From Cellulomonas xylanilytica (GTDB lineage: Bacteria; Actinomycetota; Actinomycetes; Actinomycetales; Cellulomonadaceae), in contig NZ_BJUB01000004.1 in assembly GCF_007989805.1 (NCBI RefSeq), positions 248,001 to 312,000 on the forward strand: a DNA stretch of 64,000 nucleotides, in the 5' to 3' direction. The notes beneath the pieces are model-generated. The model was not told the DNA's origin. It saw nothing but the letters and a program-made list of their open reading frames with translations, and did no database searches. This document shows, one piece after another, positions 18,788 to 28,000 of the stretch (its first letter is position 1; every line of letters begins with the position of its first letter). A program made the translations under genes and the position numbers.

Positions 18788-19185
18788 GACGACTCTCCGT
18801 TCTCGGTGGGGCGGGTGCCGACGACCGCGGGCAGCGGACCGCCGGCGTCGAAGCAGGTGTGCGCACCCGTGTGGCAGGCGGCGCCCACCTGATCGACCTC
18901 GACCAGCAGGGCGTCGCCGTCGCAGTCGATGCTCACGGCCTTGACGTACTGGGCGTGGCCGGACGTGTCGCCCTTGCGCCAGTACTCCTGGCGCGAGCGG
19001 CTCCAGAACACCACGCGGCCGGTGGTCAGCGTGCGCCGCAGGGCCTCGTCGTCCATCCAGCCGAGCATGAGCACCTCGCGCGAGTCGTGCTGCTGCACGA
19101 CCGCGGCCACCAGGCCGTGCGCGTCGCGTGTGAGGCGGTCGGCGACGGCGGGATCGAGCACGGGGGCCGGGGAGCTGGAGGACAC
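18784..19185 (-). CDS. hisI: phosphoribosyl-AMP cyclohydrolase
   Basis: The 133-residue enzyme opens the purine ring of PR-AMP in histidine synthesis. Metal-site residues are visible in [17 protein letters not shown] and in [10 protein letters not shown], and the family motif [19 protein letters not shown] is complete. It is the stand-alone cyclohydrolase without a HisE domain. The GTG start ([12 protein letters not shown]) has a weak AGGA upstream. Its stop overlaps trpE (GTGA), coupling a histidine gene to trpE, an order often seen in actinobacteria. Confidence 0.95.
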   Translation of the reverse strand: MSSSSPAPVLDPAVADRLTRDAHGLVAAVVQQHDSREVLMLGWMDDEALRRTLTTGRVVFWSRSRQEYWRKGDTSGHAQYVKAVSIDCDGDALLVEVDQVGAACHTGAHTCFDAGGPLPAVVGTRPTENGESS

Positions 19186-19224
19186 GCCCCGATCCTGCCA
19201 CGGCCCAGCCGGCCGTCCGGGCCC

Positions 19225-19254
19225 GTCCCAGTGCCCGGTCAGCGGGTCTGGGAC
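19225..19254 (-). terminator. two-part hairpin around the ABC exporter stop codon
   Basis: Outer arms GTCCCAG/CTGGGAC and inner arms CCCG/CGGG fold over the stop codon of the ABC gene, which lies in the loop. It should separate the exporter genes from hisI-trpE. Confidence 0.5.
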
Positions 19255-21059
19255 ACCCATGCGGCGTGCATCGCGGCGTAGTGGCCGTCGCGCGCGACGA
19301 GGTCGTCGTGGTGCCCGACCTCGACCACGCGGCCGGCCTCCACCACCACGACCGTGTCGGCCGCCTCCGCGGTGGAGAGCCGGTGGGCGATGGTCAGGGT
19401 GCTGCGGCCGCGCGTGAGCGAGTCGAGCGCGCGGGCGATCCTGACCTCGGTGGCGGGGTCGACCGCGGAGGTCGCCTCGTCGAGGAGCAGCAGGTCGGCC
19501 TCGGCCAGGTACGCGCGGGCGAGCGCGACGAGCTGCCGCTCCCCCGCCGACAGCGACTCGCCGCGCTGACCGACCGGCGTGTCGAGCCCGTCGGCCAGCT
19601 CGTCCACCCAGCCGTCCAGCCCGAGGGCCTCGATGGCGGCCCGGATGCGCACGTCGTCGTCCTGCGCCGCGGTGGTCCCGTCCTCGTGGCGCAGGCCGTA
19701 GGCCACGTTCTGCGCGAGGGTGCCGTCGAACAGGAACCCCTCCTGCGGCACCAGCACGACCCGGCGGCGCAGGTCCGCGACGGGGATGTCGCGCAGGTCC
19801 ACCCCGTCCAGCAGCACGGCACCGCCGGTGGGGTCCATGAACCGCGCGACGAGCTTGGCGATCGTCGTCTTGCCCGACCCGGTCGCGCCGACGACCGCGA
19901 CGGACGTGCCCGCGGGGATCGCGACGTCGACCTCCCGCAGGACCGGCGGACCGTCCGGGTACGCGAAGTGCACGCCCCGCAGCTCGACGTGCGCCGGGCC
20001 GCGCGGGCTGGGCACGCCGTCCGCGCCGGGGTCGACGACCTCGACGGGGGTCTCCAGGACCCCGAGCACGCGACGCCAGCCGGCGACGGCGTTCTGCAGC
20101 TCGTTGAGGATCTCCGTGGCCATCTGCACCGGACCGGTGAACAGCTGGACGAGGAAGAGGAACGCGAGCAGTCGGCCCACCGACATCTCCCCCGCGATGC
20201 CCAGGTACGTCCCCGCGACCACGACCAGCGCGAGGACGAGGTTCGCGACGAGCACGCCGCTGGAGAACACGAGCGCGACCAGGTTCTGCGCGCGCACCAT
20301 CGCCGCCCGCGTCGCGGCGACCGCGGCGTCGATCCGGCGCTGCGTGCGCTCGGCCACGCCGTACGCACGGATGGTCTCCGCACCGACGACGGCCTCCGAG
20401 ATGGCGCCGAGCATCCCGCCCACGCGCTCGCGCACGGCCGTGTACCGGGCGTTCACCCGCTTCTGCAGCGGCTGCAGCAGAAGGAACAGCGGGACGAAGC
20501 CCGCCCACACGATCAGCGTCAGCTGCCACGAGTAGACCGCCATGAGCACGGTCGCCACCGCGATCTGCAGCACCGAGACCAGGAGCATGATCCCGCCCCA
20601 CTGCACGAACAGCGAGATCGTGTCGACGTCCGACGTCACGCGCGAGACCAGCGACCCGCGGCGCTCGGTGTTCTGCGTCAGCACCGACAGGTCGTGCACG
20701 TGCCGGAACGCCCGCGTGCGCAGCGCCAGCAGCCCGCTCTCGCTCGACCGGAACAGCCGGATGTTCACGTAGGCCGAGCAGACCGCGCCGATCAGCAGGC
20801 CCAGCGCGGCGAGACCCGCCAGCGCCGCGACGCGCGACACGTCCGGGCCACCGTCCGCGAGGATCCCCGTGTCGACCGTCTGCTGCACCGCGATCGGCAC
20901 GAGCACCCGCCCGATCGAGGCCACCACGGCCAGCAGCACGGTGATCTGCCAGCCGACCAGCAGCTGCGGCGAGACCTGCAGGCCACGGCGCAGCGTCGCG
21001 AGCACCCCGAGGGTGCTGGCGGGCGCGAAGCGGTGGCGGCCCTGCGGCTGCTCGGTCAT
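19239..21059 (-). CDS. ABC exporter subunit (catalytic-site half)
   Basis: The 606-residue half-transporter has a six-helix membrane domain (about 35-320) fused to a nucleotide-binding domain. Walker A is GATGSGKTT (391-399), and Walker B LLLLDE (523-528) keeps the catalytic glutamate. The signature is LSAGERQ (503-509), which departs from LSGGQ. The start overlaps the upstream half-transporter's stop as ATGA, so the two are made together. The altered signature here and the altered Walker B in the partner are complementary, as in heterodimeric exporters with one degenerate ATP site. The substrate is unknown; lipid or drug export is typical for the family. Confidence 0.92.
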   Translation of the reverse strand: MTEQPQGRHRFAPASTLGVLATLRRGLQVSPQLLVGWQITVLLAVVASIGRVLVPIAVQQTVDTGILADGGPDVSRVAALAGLAALGLLIGAVCSAYVNIRLFRSSESGLLALRTRAFRHVHDLSVLTQNTERRGSLVSRVTSDVDTISLFVQWGGIMLLVSVLQIAVATVLMAVYSWQLTLIVWAGFVPLFLLLQPLQKRVNARYTAVRERVGGMLGAISEAVVGAETIRAYGVAERTQRRIDAAVAATRAAMVRAQNLVALVFSSGVLVANLVLALVVVAGTYLGIAGEMSVGRLLAFLFLVQLFTGPVQMATEILNELQNAVAGWRRVLGVLETPVEVVDPGADGVPSPRGPAHVELRGVHFAYPDGPPVLREVDVAIPAGTSVAVVGATGSGKTTIAKLVARFMDPTGGAVLLDGVDLRDIPVADLRRRVVLVPQEGFLFDGTLAQNVAYGLRHEDGTTAAQDDDVRIRAAIEALGLDGWVDELADGLDTPVGQRGESLSAGERQLVALARAYLAEADLLLLDEATSAVDPATEVRIARALDSLTRGRSTLTIAHRLSTAEAADTVVVVEAGRVVEVGHHDDLVARDGHYAAMHAAWVSQTR

Positions 21060-22948
21060 GCCGGGTCCTCCACGGCCTCGAGCGCGTCCTCGAGCAGCTC
21101 CACGTCCGCCGCCGCGGCCGCCCGGCGTGCCGTCTCCTGCTCGTAGGCGGTCGCCAGGGCGCGGTAGCCGGGGTCGCGGGCGAGGAGCTCGTCGTGCGTG
21201 CCGCGGTCGACCACGCGACCGCCGTCGACGTGCACGACCTCGTCGGCCAGCAGGACGGACGACATCCGGTAGGCGACGAGCAGCACGGTCGGGCTGCCGG
21301 CGCCACCGTCCGCGCGCAGACCGCGCAGGATCGCCTGCTCGATGCGCGGGTCGACCGCGGACGTCGCGTCGTCGAGCACCAGGACGGCCGGGCGCCGGAC
21401 CAGCGCGCGGGCGAGCGCGAGGCGCTGACGCTGACCGCCCGACAGGTTGGCCCCCCGTTCGCCCAGGGGCGCGTCGAGGCCGCCCGGCAGCGCCCGCACG
21501 ACGTCGTCGACCCGGGCCAGCCGCAGGGCGTCCCAGACCGCGTCGTCGTCCGGCGACCCCGGTGCACCGTCGTCGGCGAGCGTGACGTTCGAGCGCACCG
21601 TGTCCTCGAACACGAACGTGGACTGGGCCACCAGCGCGACGTGGCGCGCCAGGTCGGCGGGCCGCACGTCCCGCAGGTCGTGCCCGTCGACGTGCACGGA
21701 CCCGCTCGTCGGGTCGTAGAGCCTGCTGACCAGGGCGACGAGCGTCGTCTTGCCCGCGCCCGTCGGACCGACGACCGCGATGGTCCGCCCGGCCGGGACG
21801 TCGAGGTCGACGTCGTGCAGCAGCTCGAGCTCTCCGCCGCCCGGCAGGGCGACGGCGCGACTGACGTGCCGCAGCTCCACGCGGGCGCCCCCGCCGGGCG
21901 ACCACGGCGTGCTGCCCACGCTGAGCGCCCCGTGCGAGTCGATCACCCGGGCGATCCGGTCGTACCCGACGAGCGCGCGCGGCAGCTCCCCCAGCACCCA
22001 GCCGAACGCCCGCACCGGCACCGCCAGCAGGGTCAGCAGGTACGCGGCGGCCACGACGTCCCCGGTACCCACCCGGCCCTCGCTGATCTGCACCGTGCCG
22101 ACCACGAGGACGAGGAGCGTGCCGAGGCTCGGCAGCAGGTCGATGACGGGGTCGAACATCGCGCGCACCACCCCGACGCGGACGTTCGCGTGGCGCAGCT
22201 GCGTGGCGCGCTCGGCGAACCTCGCCTCCTCGCGGGCCTCGGTGCCCAGCGAGGTGATCAGCACGGCGGCCTCGAAGCTCTCGTGCGCGATGTCGGCGAC
22301 CTCGGCGCGCAGCTGCTGCGCCCGGATCGCCGCGGGCGACATCCGGCGCTGGAACACGACGTTGGCGATCACGGCCAGCGGCAGCACGACCAGGGCGGCG
22401 AGCGCCAGCCAGAGGTCGGTGCGCACCAGCTCGACCGTCGCGACGAGGAGCATCACGACGACGCCGATCGCGAACGGCAGGGGGTTGAAGATCGAGGTCG
22501 CCGCCTCGACGTCCGCGCTGGCGTTGGAGAGCAGCTGGCCCGTCGGGTGCTGGCGGTGCCACGACATCGGCAGCCGCAGGTACTGGCGGGTGACCGCGGT
22601 GCGGTGGTCCTCCTGGATCAGCGCGAACCCCTTGCCCGCGAAGATCCGGCGGGCGGCGACCGTCACGGCGAGGGACACCGCCACCAGCGCGATCGCGCCG
22701 CCCGCCAGCCAGATGCGGTCCCGCGCCTCGCTCGACCCGGCCAGCGCGGGGACGACCACCTGGTCCGTCACCGCACCGAGCACCCGGCTGACCCCGACCG
22801 TCAGGGCGCCGAAGAGCGCGGACGTGCCGATGGCCAGGACGTACGTGCGCGGATGTGCGCGCAGACCGCGGCCCAGCAGCTGGGCGGCGCGGCGCGGCAC
22901 GGAGCCGGTGAGCGCCATCGACCGTGGCGGCTCGTCTCGCGTGGGCAC
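21056..22948 (-). CDS. ABC exporter subunit (degenerate-site half)
   Basis: The 630-residue half-transporter has a membrane domain at about 35-320 and a nucleotide-binding domain with Walker [10 protein letters not shown] (394-402) and canonical LSGGQ (502-506). Walker B VLVLDD has D527 in place of the catalytic glutamate. That substitution marks the non-hydrolytic site of heterodimeric exporters (TM287/288-like). The GTG start has GGAAGG 8-13 nt upstream. It is the first gene of the long minus-strand run towards hisI-trp. Confidence 0.92.
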   Translation of the reverse strand: MPTRDEPPRSMALTGSVPRRAAQLLGRGLRAHPRTYVLAIGTSALFGALTVGVSRVLGAVTDQVVVPALAGSSEARDRIWLAGGAIALVAVSLAVTVAARRIFAGKGFALIQEDHRTAVTRQYLRLPMSWHRQHPTGQLLSNASADVEAATSIFNPLPFAIGVVVMLLVATVELVRTDLWLALAALVVLPLAVIANVVFQRRMSPAAIRAQQLRAEVADIAHESFEAAVLITSLGTEAREEARFAERATQLRHANVRVGVVRAMFDPVIDLLPSLGTLLVLVVGTVQISEGRVGTGDVVAAAYLLTLLAVPVRAFGWVLGELPRALVGYDRIARVIDSHGALSVGSTPWSPGGGARVELRHVSRAVALPGGGELELLHDVDLDVPAGRTIAVVGPTGAGKTTLVALVSRLYDPTSGSVHVDGHDLRDVRPADLARHVALVAQSTFVFEDTVRSNVTLADDGAPGSPDDDAVWDALRLARVDDVVRALPGGLDAPLGERGANLSGGQRQRLALARALVRRPAVLVLDDATSAVDPRIEQAILRGLRADGGAGSPTVLLVAYRMSSVLLADEVVHVDGGRVVDRGTHDELLARDPGYRALATAYEQETARRAAAAADVELLEDALEAVEDPA

Positions 22949-22999
22949 GACAGGACCTTCCGTGGAGCTCGTGGGGTTCTCCTCATTCTCTCATGTGGG

Positions 23000-23013
23000 T
23001 GCGAGCGCTTACC
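23000..23013. promoter_or_regulatory. LacI-type operator-like site
   Basis: TGCGAGCGCTTACC matches 7 of 8 fixed positions of the general LacI-family pattern TGNNANCGNTNNCA. It lies in the short divergent intergenic region between the ABC exporter pair and the DinB-like gene. No LacI regulator is in the window, so the function is uncertain. Confidence 0.3.
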
Positions 23014-23063
23014 CGCACCGCGCGCCCGCTGCGGCTCGAACCGCGGGCACGCGTGCCGCATGC

Positions 23064-23069
23064 GATCCT
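23064..23069 (+). promoter_or_regulatory. candidate -10 box GATCCT (leaderless)
   Basis: GATCCT stands exactly 6 nt before the ATG of the next gene. The surrounding 13 nt (TGCGATCCTGCGG) recur at 49170-49182, upstream of the zincin gene. Confidence 0.35.
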
Positions 23070-23075
23070 GCGGTC

Positions 23076-23723
23076 ATGACCTGGCACGAGATCGAGCGCG
23101 CGCAGCTGGCGCAGGCCCTCCTGGACGTCACGCCCGACGCGCCCACCCTGTGCGAGGGCTGGCAGGCACGTCACCTCGCCGCGCACGTCGTGCTGCGGGA
23201 ACGCTCGCCGGTGGTCGGTGCGGGCATCGCCGTGCCGGCCCTCTCCGCACGCGCCGAGGCCGCGATCGCGCGCCTCGCCGACCAGGCCGCGACCGAGGGC
23301 GCCTACCGGGACCTCGTGGCACGCGTGGCCGACACCCCTCCGGGCTGGCACCCCGCCTCCTGGGTCGGGGAGTCCGCGAACGTCGTCGAGTTCTTCGTGC
23401 ACACCGAGGACGTCCGGCGCGGCGCCGGCTCCGTCCCCCCGCGCGAGCTCGAGCCCGGGCTCGTCGACGCGCTGTGGTCGCACCTGCCGCGCGCCGCCAC
23501 GGGTCGGCTGCGGTCGGTGCCCGTCGGTGTCGTGCTCGTCCGCGACGACGGAGTACGACACCGTCTGCGCGCGCCCAAGCCGGACCACGGCACGGTCGTC
23601 GTCCGCGGCGACGCCCCGGAGATCGTCCTGTACCTCCTCGGCCGCGGCGCCGCGGCCGACGTCCGGGTCGAGGGCGACGCCGACGACCTCGCGGTGATCG
23701 AGGCGGCCCTGCCCTCGCGCTAG
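23076..23723 (+). CDS. TIGR03085-type metal-binding protein (DinB/MDMPI fold)
   Basis: The 215-residue protein looks like the actinobacterial maleylpyruvate isomerase-like (DinB-fold) family. It has an N-terminal helical bundle with CEGWQARHLAAHVVLRER, a later VVEFFVHTEDVRRG histidine segment and a C-terminal SCP-like half. These histidines usually bind a divalent metal. Substrate and pathway are unknown, though some relatives act on mycothiol-dependent reactions. The ATG lacks a Shine-Dalgarno, fitting a leaderless start. The stop overlaps that of the FKBP lipoprotein gene in a shared CTAG. Confidence 0.75.
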   Translation: MTWHEIERAQLAQALLDVTPDAPTLCEGWQARHLAAHVVLRERSPVVGAGIAVPALSARAEAAIARLADQAATEGAYRDLVARVADTPPGWHPASWVGESANVVEFFVHTEDVRRGAGSVPPRELEPGLVDALWSHLPRAATGRLRSVPVGVVLVRDDGVRHRLRAPKPDHGTVVVRGDAPEIVLYLLGRGAAADVRVEGDADDLAVIEAALPSR

Positions 23724-23733
23724 CCCGCCGCCT
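23701..23733. terminator. bidirectional hairpin with both stop codons in the loop
   Basis: A 7-bp stem AGGCGGC/GCCGCCT encloses a 19-nt loop that holds the overlapping stops of the two convergent genes. Confidence 0.5.
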
Positions 23734-24607
23734 GCTGCTCGGGGTGCCCGGTGGCCAGGATGTCCACCACGAAGACGACGGTCTGGCCCGCCAGCTCCTC
23801 GCTCTCGGTGACGCCCAGGGCGTACGTCGGCGGCACGACGAGCATCACCTGGCTGCCGACCGGCTGGTCGACCAGCCCCTCGGCCCACGCCTGCACGTCC
23901 TGCAGCGAGAACGACACCGGCAGGCCGTGCGTCCACGTCGAGTCGAACGCCTCACCCGTGGTCCACGCGAAGCCCGTGTAGTGCACCGTGACGATGTCGC
24001 TGGCAGCCACCTGCTCGCCGCTGCCGCGGATCAGCGGCTGCGCGACGAGCGTGGTCGGGGGCTCGGTGCCGGTCGGCGTGATCGTGGGGGCGCCCGACGC
24101 GTCCAGCGTGACGGCGGGCAGGTCGGGCCGGGGCGCCTTGGCCTCGCCGTCCGCGCGGGTGGGCAGCACGTCGACCACCGTCACCGTCGGGTAGTCCGTC
24201 GCACCGGCGCCGCTGCCCGGGCTGACCTGCAGCATCCGCGCGCCGACCTGCTGACCACGCAGCGTCTCGTAGAGGTCCGTGCCGAGGTCCTCCTCGGTCA
24301 GGAGCATCGCGGTCGGGTTGGTGGAGTAGCTCTCCTTGACCAGGGTCGCGTCCGTCGCGTCCTCCAGCCAGAAGTCGATCAGCACGGGGGCGCCCTCGAC
24401 CAGCTCGGCGCCCGTGCCCGGCCAGATCTGCTCGGTCCGGGTCCGGTCCACCTGCAGCGGGGTCAGGTAGGTGATCGTCGGCGCCTTGCCGGGCTCGCCG
24501 GTCACCGTCACGGTGGCCGGCTCGGAGGCAGGGGCGCTGCAGCCGACGAGGGTCAGCAGCGCGGCCACCAGGCCGGCGACCAGGGCACGGCCCTGCAGTC
24601 GTCGCAC
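23720..24607 (-). CDS. FKBP-type peptidyl-prolyl isomerase lipoprotein
   Basis: The 295-residue exported lipoprotein has a signal peptide ending in the lipobox LVGC, with acylation at C23. It contains a degenerate FKBP-like domain (about 40-135) and a canonical FKBP_C domain (about 190-285: DIVTVHYTGF, FDSTW, VGSQVMLVVPPTYALG). The expected role is prolyl isomerisation and folding help outside the membrane. The GTG start has GGAAGGAAC upstream. It follows pafA on the same strand after 121 nt that contain two tandem duplications; a PPIase behind pafA is a common actinobacterial order. The first FKBP domain lacks several usual active-site aromatics and may be structural only. Confidence 0.9.
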   Translation of the reverse strand: MRRLQGRALVAGLVAALLTLVGCSAPASEPATVTVTGEPGKAPTITYLTPLQVDRTRTEQIWPGTGAELVEGAPVLIDFWLEDATDATLVKESYSTNPTAMLLTEEDLGTDLYETLRGQQVGARMLQVSPGSGAGATDYPTVTVVDVLPTRADGEAKAPRPDLPAVTLDASGAPTITPTGTEPPTTLVAQPLIRGSGEQVAASDIVTVHYTGFAWTTGEAFDSTWTHGLPVSFSLQDVQAWAEGLVDQPVGSQVMLVVPPTYALGVTESEELAGQTVVFVVDILATGHPEQQAAG

Positions 24608-24622
24608 GTCGTTCCTTCCAGC

Positions 24623-24668
24623 TCCTGAGTCCTGACGGACCCCAGTCCTCTGTCCTGACGGACCCCAG
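24623..24668 (-). repeat. 23-bp tandem duplication upstream of the FKBP gene
   Basis: Two adjacent 23-bp units agree at 21 positions; the shared core is CTGGGGTCCGTCAGGAC. They lie 16-61 nt before the GTG start, so they would be in the leader or promoter. Confidence 0.75.
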
Positions 24669-24707
24669 GACCGCCACACTGTACGGCCCGGTGCTGTCAG
24701 CACCGTC

Positions 24708-24747
24708 CTACATGGACGCGATGAGGTACTACATGGACTCGATGAGG
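24708..24747 (-). repeat. 21-bp tandem duplication of the pafA end
   Basis: The last codons of pafA including the stop (CTCATCGAGTCCATGTAG on the minus strand) are repeated 21 bp further on with one change in the coding part (GAG to GCG). The second copy lies just past the stop and stays in frame. Confidence 0.85.
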
Positions 24748-26090
24748 CGGTCCACGCGCTCGTCGACGCTGCGGAACGGGTCCTTGCACAGCACCGTGCG
24801 CTGCGCCTGGTCGTTGAGCTTGAGGTGCACCCAGTCGACCGTGTAGTCACGGCGGGCGTCCTGCGCGGCACGCACGAAGTCGCCGCGGAGCTTGGCGCGG
24901 GTGGTCTGCGGCGGCACCGCGGTCGCCTCGAAGATCTCCAGGTCCGTGGTCACCCGCTCCACCAGGCCCTTGGCGGCCATGAGGTTGTACAGGCCCTCGG
25001 TCCGGGAGATGTCGTGGTACGCCAGGTCGAGGCGCTGCACCCGGACGTCGGACATCTCCAGACCGTGCTTGGCGCGGTACCGCTCGATCAGCCGGTACTT
25101 GATCACCCAGTCCAGCTCACGGTCCACCAGCGACAGGTCACCGGTCCGCATGGCCCGCAGCCCGCGCTCCCACAGGTCGAGGATCTGCTTGTTCTCGGGG
25201 CTGGGCCCGCCCTCGGAGGCGAGGAAGTCGGTCACCCGGGTGAGGTACTCCTCCTGCAGGTCGATCGCCGTGACGGTCCGCCCGTTGGCCATCGTCACCG
25301 GGTGCATGCCCGTGAGGTCGTGGCTGATCTCCCGGATGGCCCGGATGGGGTTCTCCAGGGCCATCTCCCGCATCGGGACTCCGGCCTCGATCATCCGCAG
25401 CAGCAGGTCCGTCGTGCCGACCTTGAGCATCGTGGTCGACTCGGACATCGACGAGTCGCCGACGATGACGTGCAGCCGGCGGTAGTGCTCGGCGTCGGCG
25501 TGGGGCTCGTCGCGCGTGTTGATGATGGGCCGCGAGCGGGTCGTCGCGCTCGAGACCGCCTCCCAGATGTGGTCCGCGCGCTGGGACAGGCAGTAGACCG
25601 CACCCCGGGGCGTCGTCAGCACCTTGCCCGCGCCCGTGAGGATCTGCCGCGTGATGAGGAACGGCACCAGCACGTCCGACAGCCGCGAGAAGTCGCCCTG
25701 CCGGCGCACCAGGTAGTTCTCGTGGCAGCCGTAGGAGTTGCCCGCGGAGTCGGTGTTGTTCTTGAACAGGTGGATCGTGCCCGGCAGGCCCTCGTGCTCG
25801 AGCCGCTGCTGGGCGTCCGCGACGAGCCCTTCGAGGATGCGCTCGCCCGCGCGGTCGTGCGTGACCAGCTGCCGCACGTCGTCGCACTCGGCGGTCGCGT
25901 ACTCGGGGTGGGACCCGACGTCGAGGTACAGCCTCGAGCCGTTGCGCAGGAACACGTTGGACGAGCGGCCCCACGCGACCACCTTGCGGAAGAGGTAGCG
26001 CGCGACCTCGTCGGCGGACAGCCCCCGACCGTCCTGGGCGGCGCACGTGACGCCGTACTCCGTCTCGAGACCGAAGATCCGTCTGTCCAT
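24729..26090 (-). CDS. pafA: Pup--protein ligase
   Basis: The 453-residue enzyme of the glutamine-synthetase-like fold uses ATP to join the C-terminal glutamate of Pup to substrate lysines. It has the nucleotide/metal motif FGLETEYG (E9, E11), the catalytic base D57 in [16 protein letters not shown], and [21 protein letters not shown] and [10 protein letters not shown]. It lacks the Dop-specific loop after the first strand, which separates it from dop. The ATG has GGAGGGGAG upstream. It lies 64 nt after prcA. Its 3' end is duplicated in tandem, so read-through of the TAG would add only YLIASM before a second TAG. Confidence 0.96.
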   Translation of the reverse strand: MDRRIFGLETEYGVTCAAQDGRGLSADEVARYLFRKVVAWGRSSNVFLRNGSRLYLDVGSHPEYATAECDDVRQLVTHDRAGERILEGLVADAQQRLEHEGLPGTIHLFKNNTDSAGNSYGCHENYLVRRQGDFSRLSDVLVPFLITRQILTGAGKVLTTPRGAVYCLSQRADHIWEAVSSATTRSRPIINTRDEPHADAEHYRRLHVIVGDSSMSESTTMLKVGTTDLLLRMIEAGVPMREMALENPIRAIREISHDLTGMHPVTMANGRTVTAIDLQEEYLTRVTDFLASEGGPSPENKQILDLWERGLRAMRTGDLSLVDRELDWVIKYRLIERYRAKHGLEMSDVRVQRLDLAYHDISRTEGLYNLMAAKGLVERVTTDLEIFEATAVPPQTTRAKLRGDFVRAAQDARRDYTVDWVHLKLNDQAQRTVLCKDPFRSVDERVDRLIESM

Positions 26091-26127
26091 CGCCGTACTC
26101 CCCTCCAGTCGACACCGCGCCCTGGCG

Positions 26128-26157
26128 GCCCCGGTCAGCCCGGGTCAGCCCCGGTCA
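26128..26157 (-). repeat. three 10-bp units carrying TGA in all three frames
   Basis: TGACCGGGGC, TGACCCGGGC and TGACCGGGGC follow directly from the prcA stop codon. Because the period is 10, the three TGAs fall in the three different reading frames. Confidence 0.8.
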
Positions 26158-26853
26158 GTCTGCGCCCAGCAGGTCCTCCAGCAAGGCCCCGGCCAGCCGT
26201 CGGAACGTCCTGCGGGGACGCGTGCGGTCCAGGACCGCGACCTCCAGCTGCGGCGCGGGGATCGTCCGCGGCTCGCCGCCGTCCTCCGCCGCACCCAGGG
26301 TCCGCACGGCGAGCGCCAGGACCTCCGGCAGCGTCAGCCCGGCCCGCCACTGCTCGGCCAGCAGGCCGCCCAGCCGGTCCGCCTGGCCCCCCATGACGAC
26401 GTAGCCGTGCTCGTCGGTGACCGACCCGTCGTACGCCAGCCGGTAGATCTGGTCGCCGGCGGCCGCGCGGCCCACCTCGGCCACCACGATCTCGACCTCG
26501 AGCGGCTTGGACTCCGTGGTGAACGACGTGCCGAGCGTCTGCGCGTACGCGTTGGCCAGACCCCGGGCGGTGACGTCCTCCCGGTCGTAGGAGTAGCCCC
26601 GCAGGTCGGCGTAGCGCACGCCGGCCACCCGGAGGTTCTCGAACTCGTTGTACTTGCCGACGGCCGCGAAGCCGATGCGGTCGTAGATCTCGGAGATCTT
26701 GTGCAGCGCGCGCGACGCGTTCTCCGTGGCGAACGCGATCCCGTCGTCGTACTGCAGGACCACGACCGACCGACCGCGGGCGATCCCCTTGCGTGCGTAG
26801 TCCGCCCGGTCCTTCATCAGCTGCTCGGGCGAGACGTAGAACGGCATGCTCAT
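26155..26853 (-). CDS. prcA: proteasome alpha subunit
   Basis: The 232-residue protein forms the outer rings of the 20S core and the gate that docks the Arc ATPase. It opens with [29 protein letters not shown], the actinobacterial alpha-subunit start, with no propeptide or N-terminal Thr. The fold motifs [14 protein letters not shown] and [17 protein letters not shown] are present. The first ATG overlaps the prcB stop (ATGA), so beta and alpha subunits are coupled. The C-terminal tail is short. Confidence 0.95.
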   Translation of the reverse strand: MSMPFYVSPEQLMKDRADYARKGIARGRSVVVLQYDDGIAFATENASRALHKISEIYDRIGFAAVGKYNEFENLRVAGVRYADLRGYSYDREDVTARGLANAYAQTLGTSFTTESKPLEVEIVVAEVGRAAAGDQIYRLAYDGSVTDEHGYVVMGGQADRLGGLLAEQWRAGLTLPEVLALAVRTLGAAEDGGEPRTIPAPQLEVAVLDRTRPRRTFRRLAGALLEDLLGAD

Positions 26854-27695
26854 CGCGCACCTCCACGGCTCTCGTGCGTGCGTCGACGTTCCTGCTCGAC
26901 CGCCCCGGCCACGGCAGCGAGGTCGGCGTCGCTGACGCGCAGGTACCCCGACTCCGTCACGGTCGCGACCACCGGCCAGATCCCTCGCGTGTGGTCGGGC
27001 CCACCGGTCGCCGAGTCGTCGTCGGAGGCGTCGACCAGCGCCTCGACCGCCACCTTCACCGCGGCGTCGGCGTCGAGCCCCGGCCGCCACAGCTTCTTGA
27101 GCGAGCCGCGCGCGAACACCGACCCCGAGCCCACCGCGTGGTGGTCGTGCTCCTCGTAGCGGCCGCCCGTGACGTCGTAGGAGAAGATCCGGCCGACGCG
27201 GCGGTCCAGGTCGAAGCCGCCGAACAGCGGCACCACGGCGAGCCCCTGCATCGCCATGCCGAGGTTGCCGCGGATCATCGTCGCCAGCCGGTTCGCCTTG
27301 CCGTCCAGCGAGAGCAGGCTGCCCTCGATCTTCTCGTAGTGCTCGAGCTCGAGCTGGAACAGGCGGACCAGCTCCACCGCGAGACCGGCGGTGCCGGCGA
27401 TGCCGACCGCCGAGTACTCGTCGGCGGGGAAGACCTTCTCGATCTCCCGGCTCGCGATCATCGACCCCATGGTCGCGCGGCGGTCGCCCGCCATGACGAT
27501 CCCGCCCTCGAAGGCGAGCGCGAGGATCGTCGTCCCGTGCGGTGCGTGCACGTCACCGACGGGCCGGTTGCCCGGCAGCAGCTGCGGGGCGTGGCCGGAG
27601 AGGAACTCCACGAACGACGACGAGCCGGGGGTGGTGAAGGCGTGCGGCAGCCGACCCGACGAGGAACGGTCGGACGGCGGTGTGGGCAGACTCAT
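26850..27695 (-). CDS. prcB: proteasome beta subunit
   Basis: The 281-residue protein is the catalytic subunit of the 20S proteasome. A 54-residue propeptide ends at HG, and autocleavage G54-T55 exposes the nucleophile T55 in [10 protein letters not shown]. The catalytic segment [11 protein letters not shown] (with the conserved D and R) and the VGIAGTAG and GSGS motifs follow. It starts 6 nt after pup without a separate Shine-Dalgarno and directly behind a 17-nt palindrome over the pup stop. Its stop overlaps prcA. Confidence 0.96.
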   Translation of the reverse strand: MSLPTPPSDRSSSGRLPHAFTTPGSSSFVEFLSGHAPQLLPGNRPVGDVHAPHGTTILALAFEGGIVMAGDRRATMGSMIASREIEKVFPADEYSAVGIAGTAGLAVELVRLFQLELEHYEKIEGSLLSLDGKANRLATMIRGNLGMAMQGLAVVPLFGGFDLDRRVGRIFSYDVTGGRYEEHDHHAVGSGSVFARGSLKKLWRPGLDADAAVKVAVEALVDASDDDSATGGPDHTRGIWPVVATVTESGYLRVSDADLAAVAGAVEQERRRTHESRGGAR

Positions 27696-27696
27696 C

Positions 27697-27713
27697 GGCG
27701 GTCACTGACCGCC
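27697..27713 (-). promoter_or_regulatory. palindrome between pup stop and prcB start
   Basis: GGCGGTCA-G-TGACCGCC on the minus strand is a perfect 8-nt inverted repeat spanning the codons for GGQ, the pup stop and the prcB initiation region. The prcB ATG begins 1 nt later. A hairpin here could lower PrcB relative to Pup (inference). Confidence 0.5.
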
Positions 27714-27899
27714 CTTCTGCACGAACCCGCGCACGAACTGCTCGGCGTTGGACTCCAGGACGTCGTCGATCTCGTCGAGGAGCGCGTCGACCTCGGCGTC
27801 ACGGGCCTGGGCGGCCGGCGCGACGGGAGCGGGCGTGTCCGGTCCGTCGTCCGGCTCCGTGTCCTCGCGGCGAGGGCGTACGTGTTCCTGACCAGCCAT
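27702..27899 (-). CDS. pup: prokaryotic ubiquitin-like protein Pup
   Basis: The 65-residue acidic, largely disordered modifier ends in the Pup signature GGQ. The final glutamine must be deamidated by Dop to glutamate before ligation by PafA. The helical Arc-binding region is ARDAEVDALLDEIDDVLESNAEQFVRGFVQKGGQ (about 32-65). The ATG has a strong GGAGG 4-8 nt upstream, and a TAGGGT box stands further upstream. It is the first gene of the pup-prcB-prcA-pafA run. Confidence 0.97.
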   Translation of the reverse strand: MAGQEHVRPRREDTEPDDGPDTPAPVAPAAQARDAEVDALLDEIDDVLESNAEQFVRGFVQKGGQ

Positions 27900-27938
27900 G
27901 GTGACCTCCCGAAGTGCTGAGCCGACCTGCTGTCGCCC

Positions 27939-27944
27939 ACCCTA
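27939..27944 (-). promoter_or_regulatory. candidate -10 box TAGGGT of pup
   Basis: TAGGGT on the minus strand lies 40 nt before the pup ATG. The same hexamer occurs upstream of arc (31391-31396), which may indicate shared control. Confidence 0.4.
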
Positions 27945-28000
27945 GGCCCATCTTCCGACGGTCCCGGCCCCCGCGCCCACGCTGCGGACGGTGGACCTGC

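Noticed and set aside
19186..19238. Trp or His leader peptide before hisI-trpE
   Set aside because: No short ORF with clustered Trp or His codons is found in this 53-nt gap; only the stop-codon hairpin is visible.
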